Positions 1-8,262 of a DNA stretch of 64,000 nt are shown piece after piece. Source of the DNA: Pseudoalteromonas arabiensis (GTDB lineage Bacteria; Pseudomonadota; Gammaproteobacteria; Enterobacterales; Alteromonadaceae); assembly GCF_001550155.1 (NCBI RefSeq), contig NZ_LRUF01000024.1, forward strand, positions 516,016 to 580,015, given 5' to 3'. The notes beneath the pieces are model-generated. The model was not told the DNA's origin and did no database searches. It was given only the letters and a program-made list of their open reading frames with translations. A program made the translations under genes and the position numbers. The number at the start of each line of letters is the position of its first letter. Position 1 is the stretch's first letter.

Positions 1-441
1 GAAGGAACACAAAGTCGCGGCTTTGAGTTTGAAGTGATGGGGGAGCCTGTAGATGGTTGGAATATCTCTGCCGGCTACTCACAGTTTAAAGCTGAGGATG
101 CCGATAACAACAAGGTAAATACAGATTCACCACGTAAGCAATTTAAGTTATTTACGACCTACCAATTTGTAAAGCAATTACCAGCGCTTACAGTTGGTGG
201 TGGTCTTAACTGGCAAAGCAAGTCGTATGCGCAAGGCACAACACGTAATGTTGAGCAAGATGCTTATACAATTGTAAACTTGATGGCACGTTATAATATT
301 AATGAATCAATGGATTTACAGTTAAATGTTAATAATCTATTCGATAAGAAATACTATAACTACATGACAGCAGGCTACTATGACCTTTACCGCTATGGTG
401 CGCCACGTAATGCATCACTGAGCTTTAGCTATAACTTTTAA
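1..441 (+). CDS. TonB-dependent siderophore-type receptor, C-terminal fragment (start outside window)
   Basis: The reading frame is open from base 1, so only the last 146 residues are present. They show alternating beta-strand character and the NLFDKKYY motif typical of the last strands of ferric-siderophore receptors. The protein ends in an aromatic residue (SFSYNF), as outer-membrane barrels inserted by the Bam complex do. A hairpin terminator follows. Receptors of this class import iron chelates through the outer membrane using TonB-ExbBD energy. The ligand cannot be read from this fragment, and the siderophore assignment rests on C-terminal similarity recalled from the family. Confidence 0.85.
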   Translation, partial: EGTQSRGFEFEVMGEPVDGWNISAGYSQFKAEDADNNKVNTDSPRKQFKLFTTYQFVKQLPALTVGGGLNWQSKSYAQGTTRNVEQDAYTIVNLMARYNINESMDLQLNVNNLFDKKYYNYMTAGYYDLYRYGAPRNASLSFSYNF

Positions 442-474
442 TTGATTACTCGGGATAGGCTCATATCGAGTTGC

Positions 475-504
475 AACTAAAGGTGCATTTGCACCTTTAG
501 TTTT
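475..504 (+). terminator. Rho-independent terminator after the TonB receptor
   Basis: A perfect 12-bp stem (475-486 with 491-502) and a 4-nt loop are followed by a short T run, 34 bp after the receptor stop codon. The rest of the gap up to 685 is AT-rich and shows nothing else I can support. Confidence 0.85.
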
Positions 505-685
505 ATGATTATCAGGGCTTCTTCGCTATTCTAGCTTTAAACAGCGACGAGCTGTTTCATTTTATGACAACTCATTTCCTTCTTTAATCTTATTGATCTT
601 AAATAATACCCTTTTAAATAAACTGGCTTACTCTGTTGCCAAATTAAGTAACGAGCTACTCGCTTGTTTGAGGGATTTTAGATAA

Positions 686-1531
686 ATGATTACGTTAGAT
701 GAGCAGCGTTTAACATCGTTAAAACGTGGTTTTCATATACCACCTAAGCCTGAACTGCTCGATGAAATTGCAAGTGAAATGGAATTAGACGATGCTTGCT
801 TAGATAGAATTGCCAGCATGATCTCTAAAGATATTAGCCTCTCTGCTTTATTATTAAAAACCATCAACAGCCCTTTTTTTGGCTTACAAAGAACGATCAG
901 TGATATAAAACAAGCGGCTATGTTTTTGGGTTTAGAGCAACTAAATCGCTTAGTTACACTCGCATTACTCAAGAACAACTTTGTTGGTGATGCCTGCATC
1001 AGTTTAGAGCGATTCTGGGATGAGTCTGTTGAAGTGGCAAACGCTTGTGTCTGGCTTGGGCACAGTTACAAGTCGCTGATGCCAGTTGATGAGCTTTACT
1101 CGTTAGGTCTTTTCCACAATGTTGGCATTGCAGCAATGGCCCTAAAATACCGTGACTATATTGACGTATTACAACACGAAAATCATGCAAAAGAGCAAGT
1201 AATAACCGAACTTGAACAAGCTCGTTATCAGTGCGACCATGCTGTTATAGGTTATTTTATTGCCACATCGTGGCACTTACCTAAGCCGTTATGTAATGTT
1301 ATTTTGAACCATCATAATAGTCATTTTTTACAGCTAAGTGATAATGACCACCAGCGAATGGCCTTTGCTATTTTAAAATGTGCAGAAAGTATGATTGACT
1401 ATGCCAGACACAGGCAACATTCAAGCGAGTGGCTAAAAATTAAAGAGCAGTGCTTTATCGAGTTAGGAGTTATTGAACAGGAATACGCCGATCTTCTAGA
1501 AGATTACCTCGACAATTCAATGGCGAGTTAA
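686..1531 (+). CDS. HDOD domain protein
   Basis: This 281-residue cytoplasmic protein is made almost entirely of an HDOD domain. Diagnostic parts are the N-terminal RGFHIPPKPELLDEIASE segment, the helix with LLKTINSPFFGL, and IKQAAMFLGLEQLNRLV. HDOD domains descend from HD phosphohydrolases but lack the metal-binding HD pair. They usually act in signalling, often around cyclic-di-GMP or chemotaxis. No GGDEF, EAL or receiver domain is attached. It is probably monocistronic. The cellular role is unknown. Confidence 0.8.
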   Translation: MITLDEQRLTSLKRGFHIPPKPELLDEIASEMELDDACLDRIASMISKDISLSALLLKTINSPFFGLQRTISDIKQAAMFLGLEQLNRLVTLALLKNNFVGDACISLERFWDESVEVANACVWLGHSYKSLMPVDELYSLGLFHNVGIAAMALKYRDYIDVLQHENHAKEQVITELEQARYQCDHAVIGYFIATSWHLPKPLCNVILNHHNSHFLQLSDNDHQRMAFAILKCAESMIDYARHRQHSSEWLKIKEQCFIELGVIEQEYADLLEDYLDNSMAS

Positions 1532-1667
1532 AGTTAATAAAAACCTTCGATAAGCAATCGGGTGGTGTTAATTCACTGCTCGCTTTTTTACATCTAAAGA
1601 AAGCATGCATTACTATACTTTCAAGCCATAGCAAGGCATCATAACTTTTTTCTAAGGAGAGGCTATA

Positions 1668-2387
1668 ATGCTTAAATCTTTGTTGTCACTGGTTTTATGT
1701 ACCAGTTCTGCGATGGCTGCAACAAGTCTGCCGGATAATCGCCATATTGTTGTTAAAGGTGAGACTGTTGTGCGTACTGCCCCCGATAGGGCTGATATCA
1801 TGTTAGAGTTTGAAGCTGTAAAAACCGAAAGCGTGCAGGCTAAGCAGCAAGTCGATGAGCAAGTAAATGAACTCCTTGCGGGCTTAAATAATTTCTCTAT
1901 AGACGAAAAAAGTATCTCTGCGGGGCGAATTTTCGTAGAGCCGAACATGCGCTATGACGAAAACGATAGCCAAGTTAAAGATGGTTTTCGAGCCACGCGT
2001 AAGGTCAAAGTCAGCCTTAAAAAACTCTCCCTTTTGGACGGATTTTTAAATTTTGCGCTTAAAGTAGGCGTCAATCAAATCGAGCAAATTCAACTTTTAT
2101 CAACCAAAGCCTCAGATTACGAGCAAGCCGCTCTTGATAAAGCAGTAGCGAATGCCAAACAGCAGGGAAGTAGCCTTGCTAGCGCATTCGAAGCGAAACT
2201 TGGTCGAGTGTATAGTATTCAATCGCAAGAGGTAAGTAGTCACTTCGGCTATGGTAGCAACACAAATATTGAACGAATTATGGTCGTGGGCTCACGTATT
2301 AATACAGTCCCAGAAGGTAAGTATTTACAAGAATCGATTACCTTCAGAGCAAGTGTCAATGTCGTGTTTGATTTGGTAGTAGAGTAA
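1668..2387 (+). CDS. SIMPL domain (DUF541) periplasmic protein
   Basis: This 239-residue protein begins with a clear signal peptide (cleavage near SSAMA-ATS). It continues as a SIMPL/DUF541 domain: HIVVKGETVVRTAPDRADI at the start and repeated beta-alpha units to the end. E. coli YggE is the familiar relative, linked to oxidative-stress tolerance, but no enzymatic activity is established. A good Shine-Dalgarno site (AAGGAGAGG) precedes the ATG. The next gene starts immediately after the stop codon, so the two are almost certainly cotranscribed. Confidence 0.85.
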   Translation: MLKSLLSLVLCTSSAMAATSLPDNRHIVVKGETVVRTAPDRADIMLEFEAVKTESVQAKQQVDEQVNELLAGLNNFSIDEKSISAGRIFVEPNMRYDENDSQVKDGFRATRKVKVSLKKLSLLDGFLNFALKVGVNQIEQIQLLSTKASDYEQAALDKAVANAKQQGSSLASAFEAKLGRVYSIQSQEVSSHFGYGSNTNIERIMVVGSRINTVPEGKYLQESITFRASVNVVFDLVVE

Positions 2388-2390
2388 TTG

Positions 2391-3140
2391 ATGAGATTTT
2401 TAAAGCATGGCGTTTATCTATTTCTTTTGTTGATGGCATTCAGTAGTTTTGCCGCAACAAAGCACATAAATATCGTCAAACCTGTGGTTGCGGCGTTTAA
2501 GGCAGGTGATAAAGCCGCCATTGCTGGGCGAGTGCATTATCCACTGCAGCGTAAAGCGCCGCTGCAAGCAATTGAAAATGAGCAAATGTTTATAGAAAAC
2601 TTTGAGCAAATTTTTGATAAAGAATTTATTGAACAAATAGCTAGCTCAAACATTCGCCATGACTGGGAAATGATGGGCTGGCGCGGCATTATGTTTGATT
2701 CAGGCAAATTGTGGTTAGACTTTGATGGCTCTATTTGGGCTGTGCCTTATGAATCAGAGGCTGAAAAAGCACGACGCGAAGCGCTGATTGATGAGCAAAA
2801 ACAAGCGTTGCACAAAAGCCTTCGTGAATTTAGAAAACCGATATTAACGTGGCAAACAAAAAAGCATTTAATTCGTATCGATGAACTGGCTGATAATCAG
2901 TACCGTTATGCCGCATGGGAAATTGATCAATCTATGCAAGATGAGCCAAGCCTTGTGATCACAGGGGGCACATTGAGTTTTGATGGCAGTGGGGGCAATC
3001 ATTTTTATACCTTTACTAATAACGGTTATCGTTATGTATGTCATGTAATAGTGCTGGGTACTGAACAGTCACCACCAGGGCTTTTAGAGGTATTTAAAAA
3101 TAACGTACAGATATTATCTGAGCCTGTTTTAAGTTTGTAA
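2391..3140 (+). CDS. Exported protein of unknown function
   Basis: The 249-residue product starts with MRFLKHGVYLFLLLMAFSSFA, a typical signal peptide. I chose the ATG at 2391 because the in-frame TTG at 2388 abuts the upstream stop. The mature part contains tryptophan-rich segments (WEMMGWRGIMFDSGKLWLDF) and a lysine/glutamate-rich helix around residues 120-145. I do not recognise a family. Its tight coupling to the SIMPL gene suggests a shared periplasmic role. Confidence 0.7.
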   Translation: MRFLKHGVYLFLLLMAFSSFAATKHINIVKPVVAAFKAGDKAAIAGRVHYPLQRKAPLQAIENEQMFIENFEQIFDKEFIEQIASSNIRHDWEMMGWRGIMFDSGKLWLDFDGSIWAVPYESEAEKARREALIDEQKQALHKSLREFRKPILTWQTKKHLIRIDELADNQYRYAAWEIDQSMQDEPSLVITGGTLSFDGSGGNHFYTFTNNGYRYVCHVIVLGTEQSPPGLLEVFKNNVQILSEPVLSL

Positions 3141-3204
3141 GGTATTTTTCTTATTTTGAACTACACTTACTTTTTCAAAGGAGTCTCTTTTAAAGGAGTA
3201 AGTT

Positions 3205-3438
3205 ATGGGCACAAAATTTTGGGTATTAAGAGCCACTAAAGTTTTTACGCTGGTGGCTATTTTATTATTTATGGTAGAAATCTTGAAAGGCCATGAGCCA
3301 TCAAGCGCATTGGCTTTTGCGTTACTTTGGTCTTTTATTGTTACAGCAATTTTTATCGCAACCCGTTTATACCATTCATCAAAAGGGCGCCATTGTTCAC
3401 TGTGTAACGACACCCCAGATGATAAAAAAGCAAGTTAG
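3205..3438 (+). CDS. Small membrane protein of unknown function
   Basis: A 77-residue protein with two predicted membrane segments (about residues 8-25 and 33-52) and a short hydrophilic tail containing HCSLCND, a CxxC motif. The ATG follows AAAGGAG at a good distance. Its stop overlaps the end of the convergent dgkA gene by 4 bp. I do not recognise a family. The spacing and ribosome site support translation. Confidence 0.6.
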   Translation: MGTKFWVLRATKVFTLVAILLFMVEILKGHEPSSALAFALLWSFIVTAIFIATRLYHSSKGRHCSLCNDTPDDKKAS

Positions 3439-3815
3439 CTTAGGTTGTTAACAAATACGCCGCCCCATACCAATGTACAAATCGTTAGAGCAATCAGTAC
3501 GGCTGCTGAGCCTAAGTCTTTAGCTAGGCCTGAGAGTGGATGAATTTCAAGGCCTATACGGTCTATTGTGGCTTCAATTGCTGTATTGACGACTTCAGCA
3601 AATATCACAAATAGCACAGAGACAAGCAGCATAACTTTCTCATAAAGACTAATTTGCCACACAAAAACCACGGCTATGGAAAGGGCCAACAGTATCAGCT
3701 CTTGCTTAAAAGCAGACTCATGTTTTGCTAACCACGAAAATGCACGTTGGGAATTTTTAAATGCTAGGCGAATACGTTTAATGCCGATGGGCTTGTTAGT
3801 GCTATCAAATTGCAT
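3435..3815 (-). CDS. dgkA: Diacylglycerol kinase (DgkA)
   Basis: A 126-residue inner-membrane protein with three membrane segments, the size and layout of bacterial DgkA. The signature EVVNTAIEATIDRIG matches the catalytic E..N.AIE..VDR motif. The enzyme phosphorylates diacylglycerol to phosphatidic acid with ATP. It lies just downstream of the eptA-type gene. Phosphoethanolamine transferases release diacylglycerol when they use phosphatidylethanolamine as donor, so a recycling role here is likely. Confidence 0.92.
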   Translation of the reverse strand: MQFDSTNKPIGIKRIRLAFKNSQRAFSWLAKHESAFKQELILLALSIAVVFVWQISLYEKVMLLVSVLFVIFAEVVNTAIEATIDRIGLEIHPLSGLAKDLGSAAVLIALTICTLVWGGVFVNNLS

Positions 3816-3835
3816 AGTATGAAGTCTCTTTTACG

Positions 3836-5461
3836 TTAGCTTTGTGTTGAGCAAGTATTAAAGATATCTTGCTCTGGGTGGTATTCAGTGCTTTGTACAT
3901 GGGTTAAGCCAAGTAGGGTGTCAAATATATTATCGTGAGAAAAAGCCTGATTACGCTGTTGTTCGATACATTGATTAAAACCGGTATCGGCCAGTTTGTT
4001 ACTCCAAAACAGCATAGGCACTTGGGTTTGCTCTTTAGGCGCTAATGCGTATGGGAAGCCATGTAAGTACAAGCCTTTTTCACCTAATGATTCACCATGA
4101 TCAGAGACATACAGCAGAGCTTTATCATCCGCCTGACTGTTTTGCAGTAAATTAATAAGTTTACTCAGCACTAAGTCGGTATAAGCAATGGTATTGTCAT
4201 AGGTGTTTATCAGTTGCTCACTGCTACAATTTTGGATATCGCTCCGTGGGCAGTCAGGCAAAAACTTACTGTCTTTTTCTGGATAGCGGCGATAGTAGGT
4301 TGGCCCATGTGAACCAATCATATGTAGCACCACTAGTTGGTGCTTCGCATGACTCTTGGCAAGTTTGGCAGTTAACTCTGCAACCAGTACTTCATCAAAA
4401 CAATAACGTCCGTCACAAAGTGGGTTTGTCTTTGTTGGTTCTATTGTCTGGGAGTTTACTCGCACGCAAACCCCTTTACAGCTGCTATTGTTATCAATCC
4501 ACGTCACTTCGACACCACTTCGTTGAATAATATCTAGAGCATTTTCTTGGCTTTGCGCTATGCGCGAATCATAGTGATTGCGGTCCAAGCGCGAGAACAT
4601 GCAAGGCACAGAAATGGCAGTCGCCGTGCCACATGAACTGACATCACTGAAATATTTAACGCCAAGCTTAGGGGTATATTGATTAGTCGGCTTGTTGTAA
4701 CCTTGCAGCGAAAAGTTTGCTGCGCGAGCAGTTTCACCTACCACCATAATTGTCAGTGAACTTTGTTGTTGTGCTATTAAGTGCGGTGTTTTATCTAATA
4801 CTTTAAATGGTAAAGGAGGATAAAAATAATTATCGCGCAGGTACTTATAGCCCGCAGTGTAAAATGCAAAAGGGGTAATATAGCTGGTTAGTTGACGATT
4901 ATTACGTCCTACGGAGGCGTAATCTTTATAAAATGGGACGGCAATAACAGCTACAGCAATAAACGCTGTAACGTTAAGAAACGCAAAGCTTTTAAGGCGA
5001 ACACGAAAGTTTCCGACAATATTAAAACGAGAAAATACGTAAGCAGGCAGTACACCAAGCACACTAATGAAGGCGACAACCTGTACATTGAGGTATGAAA
5101 ATGCCTCCCCTGAATTTGTCTCTAAGATATTTTGCAGCATGCTTTTATCAAAGATAACACCGTAATTTAAGGTTGCATAAAACAACAATGATGAAACCAC
5201 GATGCTTGTTAAAAGCACGGGTTTTACAAAGGTGATTAACGATAACCAACTTAATACCATTGCCGTCATTGCTAATAAGAAAAACGGTACGCTTGCTATA
5301 AATAACCAATCGACATGTTCAGGTTTGCTGGCTGCTTCAAGCATGTTAAATAAAAACAGGCCATTAAATGCAATAACCAAGTACAACGACACCAGCCAGA
5401 CAAATTGGCTGTAGCTAACGTGCCATTTTTTAGCAAAGAGTTGTTTAATTTGCATGATCAT
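3836..5461 (-). CDS. eptA: Phosphoethanolamine transferase, EptA/PmrC family
   Basis: About 541 residues: five N-terminal membrane helices (to about residue 180) and a periplasmic sulfatase-fold domain. The catalytic threonine lies in VVGETARAANFSLQGY near residue 245. SCGTATAISVPCM, HMIGSHGPTYYRRYP and YVSDHGESLGE are the other metal-site and substrate motifs. The enzyme moves phosphoethanolamine from phosphatidylethanolamine to lipid A, lowering surface charge. Three in-frame ATGs lie at 5467, 5461 and 5455; 5461 is best spaced from GAGGA. It is distantly related to MCR proteins but is a chromosomal gene in regulatory context. It sits behind the LtaS-like gene and ahead of dgkA. Confidence 0.9.
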   Translation of the reverse strand: MIMQIKQLFAKKWHVSYSQFVWLVSLYLVIAFNGLFLFNMLEAASKPEHVDWLFIASVPFFLLAMTAMVLSWLSLITFVKPVLLTSIVVSSLLFYATLNYGVIFDKSMLQNILETNSGEAFSYLNVQVVAFISVLGVLPAYVFSRFNIVGNFRVRLKSFAFLNVTAFIAVAVIAVPFYKDYASVGRNNRQLTSYITPFAFYTAGYKYLRDNYFYPPLPFKVLDKTPHLIAQQQSSLTIMVVGETARAANFSLQGYNKPTNQYTPKLGVKYFSDVSSCGTATAISVPCMFSRLDRNHYDSRIAQSQENALDIIQRSGVEVTWIDNNSSCKGVCVRVNSQTIEPTKTNPLCDGRYCFDEVLVAELTAKLAKSHAKHQLVVLHMIGSHGPTYYRRYPEKDSKFLPDCPRSDIQNCSSEQLINTYDNTIAYTDLVLSKLINLLQNSQADDKALLYVSDHGESLGEKGLYLHGFPYALAPKEQTQVPMLFWSNKLADTGFNQCIEQQRNQAFSHDNIFDTLLGLTHVQSTEYHPEQDIFNTCSTQS

Positions 5462-5476
5462 AATCATTCCTCATCG

Positions 5477-7420
5477 CTACGATTTATTTGGTAAGCGATA
5501 CAACTGTTCGGTATACGCTAAATTGCTAAATAAGACGTGCGCCAAGGCTTTTTTGGCAAGTTCAAGGTTGCTGCCAGCTTTATCAACGGCAACTTGGGTT
5601 TTACTTGCAGGGTCATAGCGCCAATAACTCACTTTTTGATTTGGCATGAGTATTACGGCTTCACCATTTTCTACGTAAGCAAAGTTGTCGTAGTACTGCA
5701 TCATGGCGCGCTCAACGGGGTAGTGTTTCGTTAAATCATAACCAAGCATCGGGGTTGCTTGCTCAACACCTAATAACGACAACAAAGTAACTGGTAAATC
5801 AATTTGGCTGACTAAGCGAGTATCGCGCTTTGTATTTATATCGCTATTTAGGATTACAGCAGGGATGTGGAAAGATTTAAGCGGCACGGGTTCAGAGCCA
5901 AACACGCGCACATCATGATCTGCAACCACTAAAAAAACGGTGTCTTGCCAGTAATCTTGCGTTTTTGCCTTGGCGATGAATTTACCGAGTGCGTAGTCAG
6001 CATATTTAATTGCTAGATCGCGTTTGACGTTTTCTGGGTCGTGGTCTTCAGGTAGTGTTACTTTACCTTCTGGAATATCGAATGGGTCGTGGTTACTTGA
6101 CGTAAACACCAAGCTGAAAAAAGGTTTGCCTGATTTATTTAACTCGCTCAGCTCGTTATCAGCTTGATTGAACAAGTCTTCGTCGCTTACTCCCCACGAC
6201 GAAATAAACTCAGGGTTTTGCATGTCATTAATATCTACAATATCACTAAAGCCATTCCCTAAGAAAAAGCTTTTCATATTATCGAAATGACTTTCACCGC
6301 CGTAAATAAACTGGGTGGTATAGCCTGTACGGGCTAATACATCAGCCAGTGAGAAAAAGTTACGCTGAGATTTAGAAAGTTTGACCACCGAGCGAGAAGG
6401 AGACGGGGTAAACCCAGTTGTAACCGCTTCAATACCTCGAACAGAGCGCGTGCCCGTTGCGTATAAGTTATCAAAGCTCCAGCCTTGTTGATAAAGCTTA
6501 TCAAGCTCAGGAGTCACACCAATGCCACCCAGTTCACCAACAAAGCGAGCACCTAAGCTTTCTTCTAAAATAATCACTAAATTCTTTTGTTTGCCTGTGT
6601 TAAAAGGTGTGTTGTTGGCTAGAGTAGGAATACGCTCAGTTAAAAACTGCGGCCTGTAGGCTGATTGCTTTACTGTTTGTAAAATCTCATTACGTGGCAT
6701 GGTGCCGTATAAACTACTGGCATTTTTTTCATTGCCCATATTTTTAATAGCAAACGCAACACTGTAAGTTGAATTTAGGGCCAAGGAGTTAACCAGTGAG
6801 TCACTTGAAAAGTACACTAATGCAGGGTTTAAAGGGCGGTGGCTTACAGTGCCCCTTGCGCTAATTAAGCAAACGAATAAGGTGGTAACGAGTATCACCA
6901 CTTGGCTAACCATTTTAACGTTTTGCTGTTTGCTAAATGCTGCATTGATATAGCGATATGCAATTACACAACTAAGCGTTGCAATAATTAAGGTGCTTAT
7001 TATGGCAAGTAGGTGGCCATGTATTAACATAGAAAAGACTTCTTGAGGGTAATCAAGATATTCAACAAATAAGCGATTTGGTCGCACATCGTACTGAGTA
7101 ATAAACGCGGGGGTCGAAGCCTCAACAACCACGATTAAAGTCACAACTACGCTGCTATAAAGAGTAAACGCACGGCGAAATAAATCAGTCTTACTGCGTA
7201 AAAATACATGAGCGAGTAACACTAAAACAGCCAAGGCTGACAAGTAGCCTAAGCTGCTCAAGTCGACTCTTAAGCCGCCAAATAAAACCGCAAGGCTGTC
7301 GCCATCAGCTAACCTTTGTTGTTGCCATACTAGCAAGCCCACTCTCGACAATATAAAAACTGACATAATGAGTAGCGTAAAACGAAATAGTGGCTTTAGA
7401 ACGGATGTGATTGCTTGCAT
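5477..7420 (-). CDS. LtaS/OpgB-like membrane phosphoglycerol transferase (sulfatase fold)
   Basis: A 647-residue protein with five membrane helices in the first ~190 residues, then a periplasmic alkaline-phosphatase-type domain. LVIILEESLGARFVGELGG starts the domain, and ATGTRSVRGIEA carries the presumed nucleophilic threonine. GGESHFDNMKSFF and VVADHDVRV complete the metal site. Relatives transfer phosphoglycerol (LtaS, OpgB) or act on lipid head groups; the acceptor here is unknown. It is the first gene of the minus-strand operon with eptA and dgkA, and it diverges from a PmrAB-like pair whose intergenic region holds PmrA-type boxes. Confidence 0.8.
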   Translation of the reverse strand: MQAITSVLKPLFRFTLLIMSVFILSRVGLLVWQQQRLADGDSLAVLFGGLRVDLSSLGYLSALAVLVLLAHVFLRSKTDLFRRAFTLYSSVVVTLIVVVEASTPAFITQYDVRPNRLFVEYLDYPQEVFSMLIHGHLLAIISTLIIATLSCVIAYRYINAAFSKQQNVKMVSQVVILVTTLFVCLISARGTVSHRPLNPALVYFSSDSLVNSLALNSTYSVAFAIKNMGNEKNASSLYGTMPRNEILQTVKQSAYRPQFLTERIPTLANNTPFNTGKQKNLVIILEESLGARFVGELGGIGVTPELDKLYQQGWSFDNLYATGTRSVRGIEAVTTGFTPSPSRSVVKLSKSQRNFFSLADVLARTGYTTQFIYGGESHFDNMKSFFLGNGFSDIVDINDMQNPEFISSWGVSDEDLFNQADNELSELNKSGKPFFSLVFTSSNHDPFDIPEGKVTLPEDHDPENVKRDLAIKYADYALGKFIAKAKTQDYWQDTVFLVVADHDVRVFGSEPVPLKSFHIPAVILNSDINTKRDTRLVSQIDLPVTLLSLLGVEQATPMLGYDLTKHYPVERAMMQYYDNFAYVENGEAVILMPNQKVSYWRYDPASKTQVAVDKAGSNLELAKKALAHVLFSNLAYTEQLYRLPNKS

Positions 7421-7467
7421 AGTTGTACTTATTTAATCGAAAAGTACCGCAATACTAGGAAGCAAAG

Positions 7468-7484
7468 CTTAAGAAATACTTATG
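7468..7484. promoter_or_regulatory. PmrA-type box, one degenerate half-site
   Basis: CTTAAG-N5-CTTATG, the same spacing as the perfect box 58 bp away but with one altered half-site. It lies 48 bp from the start of the LtaS-like gene and so could serve the minus-strand operon. A third partial half-site (CTTAAT) lies at 7490-7495. The assignment rests on the known PmrA consensus. Confidence 0.55.
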
Positions 7485-7525
7485 GAAAACTTAATGTTTA
7501 CTGGGTTAGCTAAAATTCAGCAAAC

Positions 7526-7542
7526 CTTAAGTAAATCTTAAG
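7526..7542. promoter_or_regulatory. Perfect PmrA-type box (CTTAAG-N5-CTTAAG)
   Basis: Two CTTAAG half-sites separated by 5 bp, exactly the PmrA/BasR consensus, 46 bp upstream of the response-regulator start. A possible -10 (TAGAAT) lies at 7564-7569. The position suggests autoregulation of the pair and, through the second box, control of the divergent envelope operon. Confidence 0.75.
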
Positions 7543-7587
7543 TTTTACAGCGTAAGCTGCGCTTAGAATGTTTTATAAGAGAGAGCT

Positions 7588-8262
7588 ATGAAGCTATTAC
7601 TCATTGAAGATTCGGCGTCTTTGCGACGCAGTTTACGAATAGGTCTTGAAAACTTAGGTTTTACCATTGACGAAACAGGAGATGGTGCCGAAGGGCTCAG
7701 TATGGCTATGTCAGGAGAGTATGAATTGATTGTTCTTGACTTAATGCTGCCTAGTATTGATGGCATTACTTTACTGCAAACCATCAGAGCAAAGCAGCTT
7801 GATGTGCGAGTACTTATTTTATCGGCTAAACAAGAGCCAGAAGATAGAGTTAAAGGGCTGCTTACAGGCGCTGATGATTACTTAACAAAGCCTTTTTCGT
7901 TTGATGAATTACATGCACGGTTATTAAACTTAACGCGTCGTGGGCATTTGAAAGCAAAAAGTGATGTGATTTATATAAATAGTTTGGCGCTTAACTTGCA
8001 GCTTAAATTATTACAAGTGGGCGATACCGTCATCGACTTAACACCTAACGAGTATAAAATAGTCGAGTGCTTGTTTAGTAATCAAAATAAAGTCATCACT
8101 GCAGAAAAACTGAGTAGTTATATTGCAGGTCAATACGATTTAGTATCAAAGAATTCAATCGAAGCACATTTATCATCTGCCCGTAAAAAAGTAAGAGCGG
8201 CTGGTGGAGAACTTCCCATTCAAACTAAACGTGGTTTTGGTTACATAGTACAAGGTAAGTGA
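7588..8262 (+). CDS. OmpR/PmrA-family response regulator
   Basis: A 224-residue protein: receiver domain (1-115) with acidic pair E7-D8, phospho-acceptor D51 in LDLMLP and the conserved lysine in YLTKPFSF, then a winged-helix domain (about 125-223) ending in the typical TKRGFGYIVQ. It is expected to bind direct repeats such as the CTTAAG boxes just upstream. Coupling to the kinase by a TGATG stop/start overlap and divergence from an eptA-type operon argue for a PmrA-like role. It could also be QseB-like, because the subfamilies are close. Confidence 0.9.
   Translation: MKLLLIEDSASLRRSLRIGLENLGFTIDETGDGAEGLSMAMSGEYELIVLDLMLPSIDGITLLQTIRAKQLDVRVLILSAKQEPEDRVKGLLTGADDYLTKPFSFDELHARLLNLTRRGHLKAKSDVIYINSLALNLQLKLLQVGDTVIDLTPNEYKIVECLFSNQNKVITAEKLSSYIAGQYDLVSKNSIEAHLSSARKKVRAAGGELPIQTKRGFGYIVQGK

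Noticed and set aside
3836..5461. Acquired mcr-type colistin resistance gene
   Set aside because: The gene sits in a chromosomal operon with dgkA and PmrA-type control, no mobile element is near, and base composition resembles the neighbours; it is an intrinsic EptA-type enzyme.
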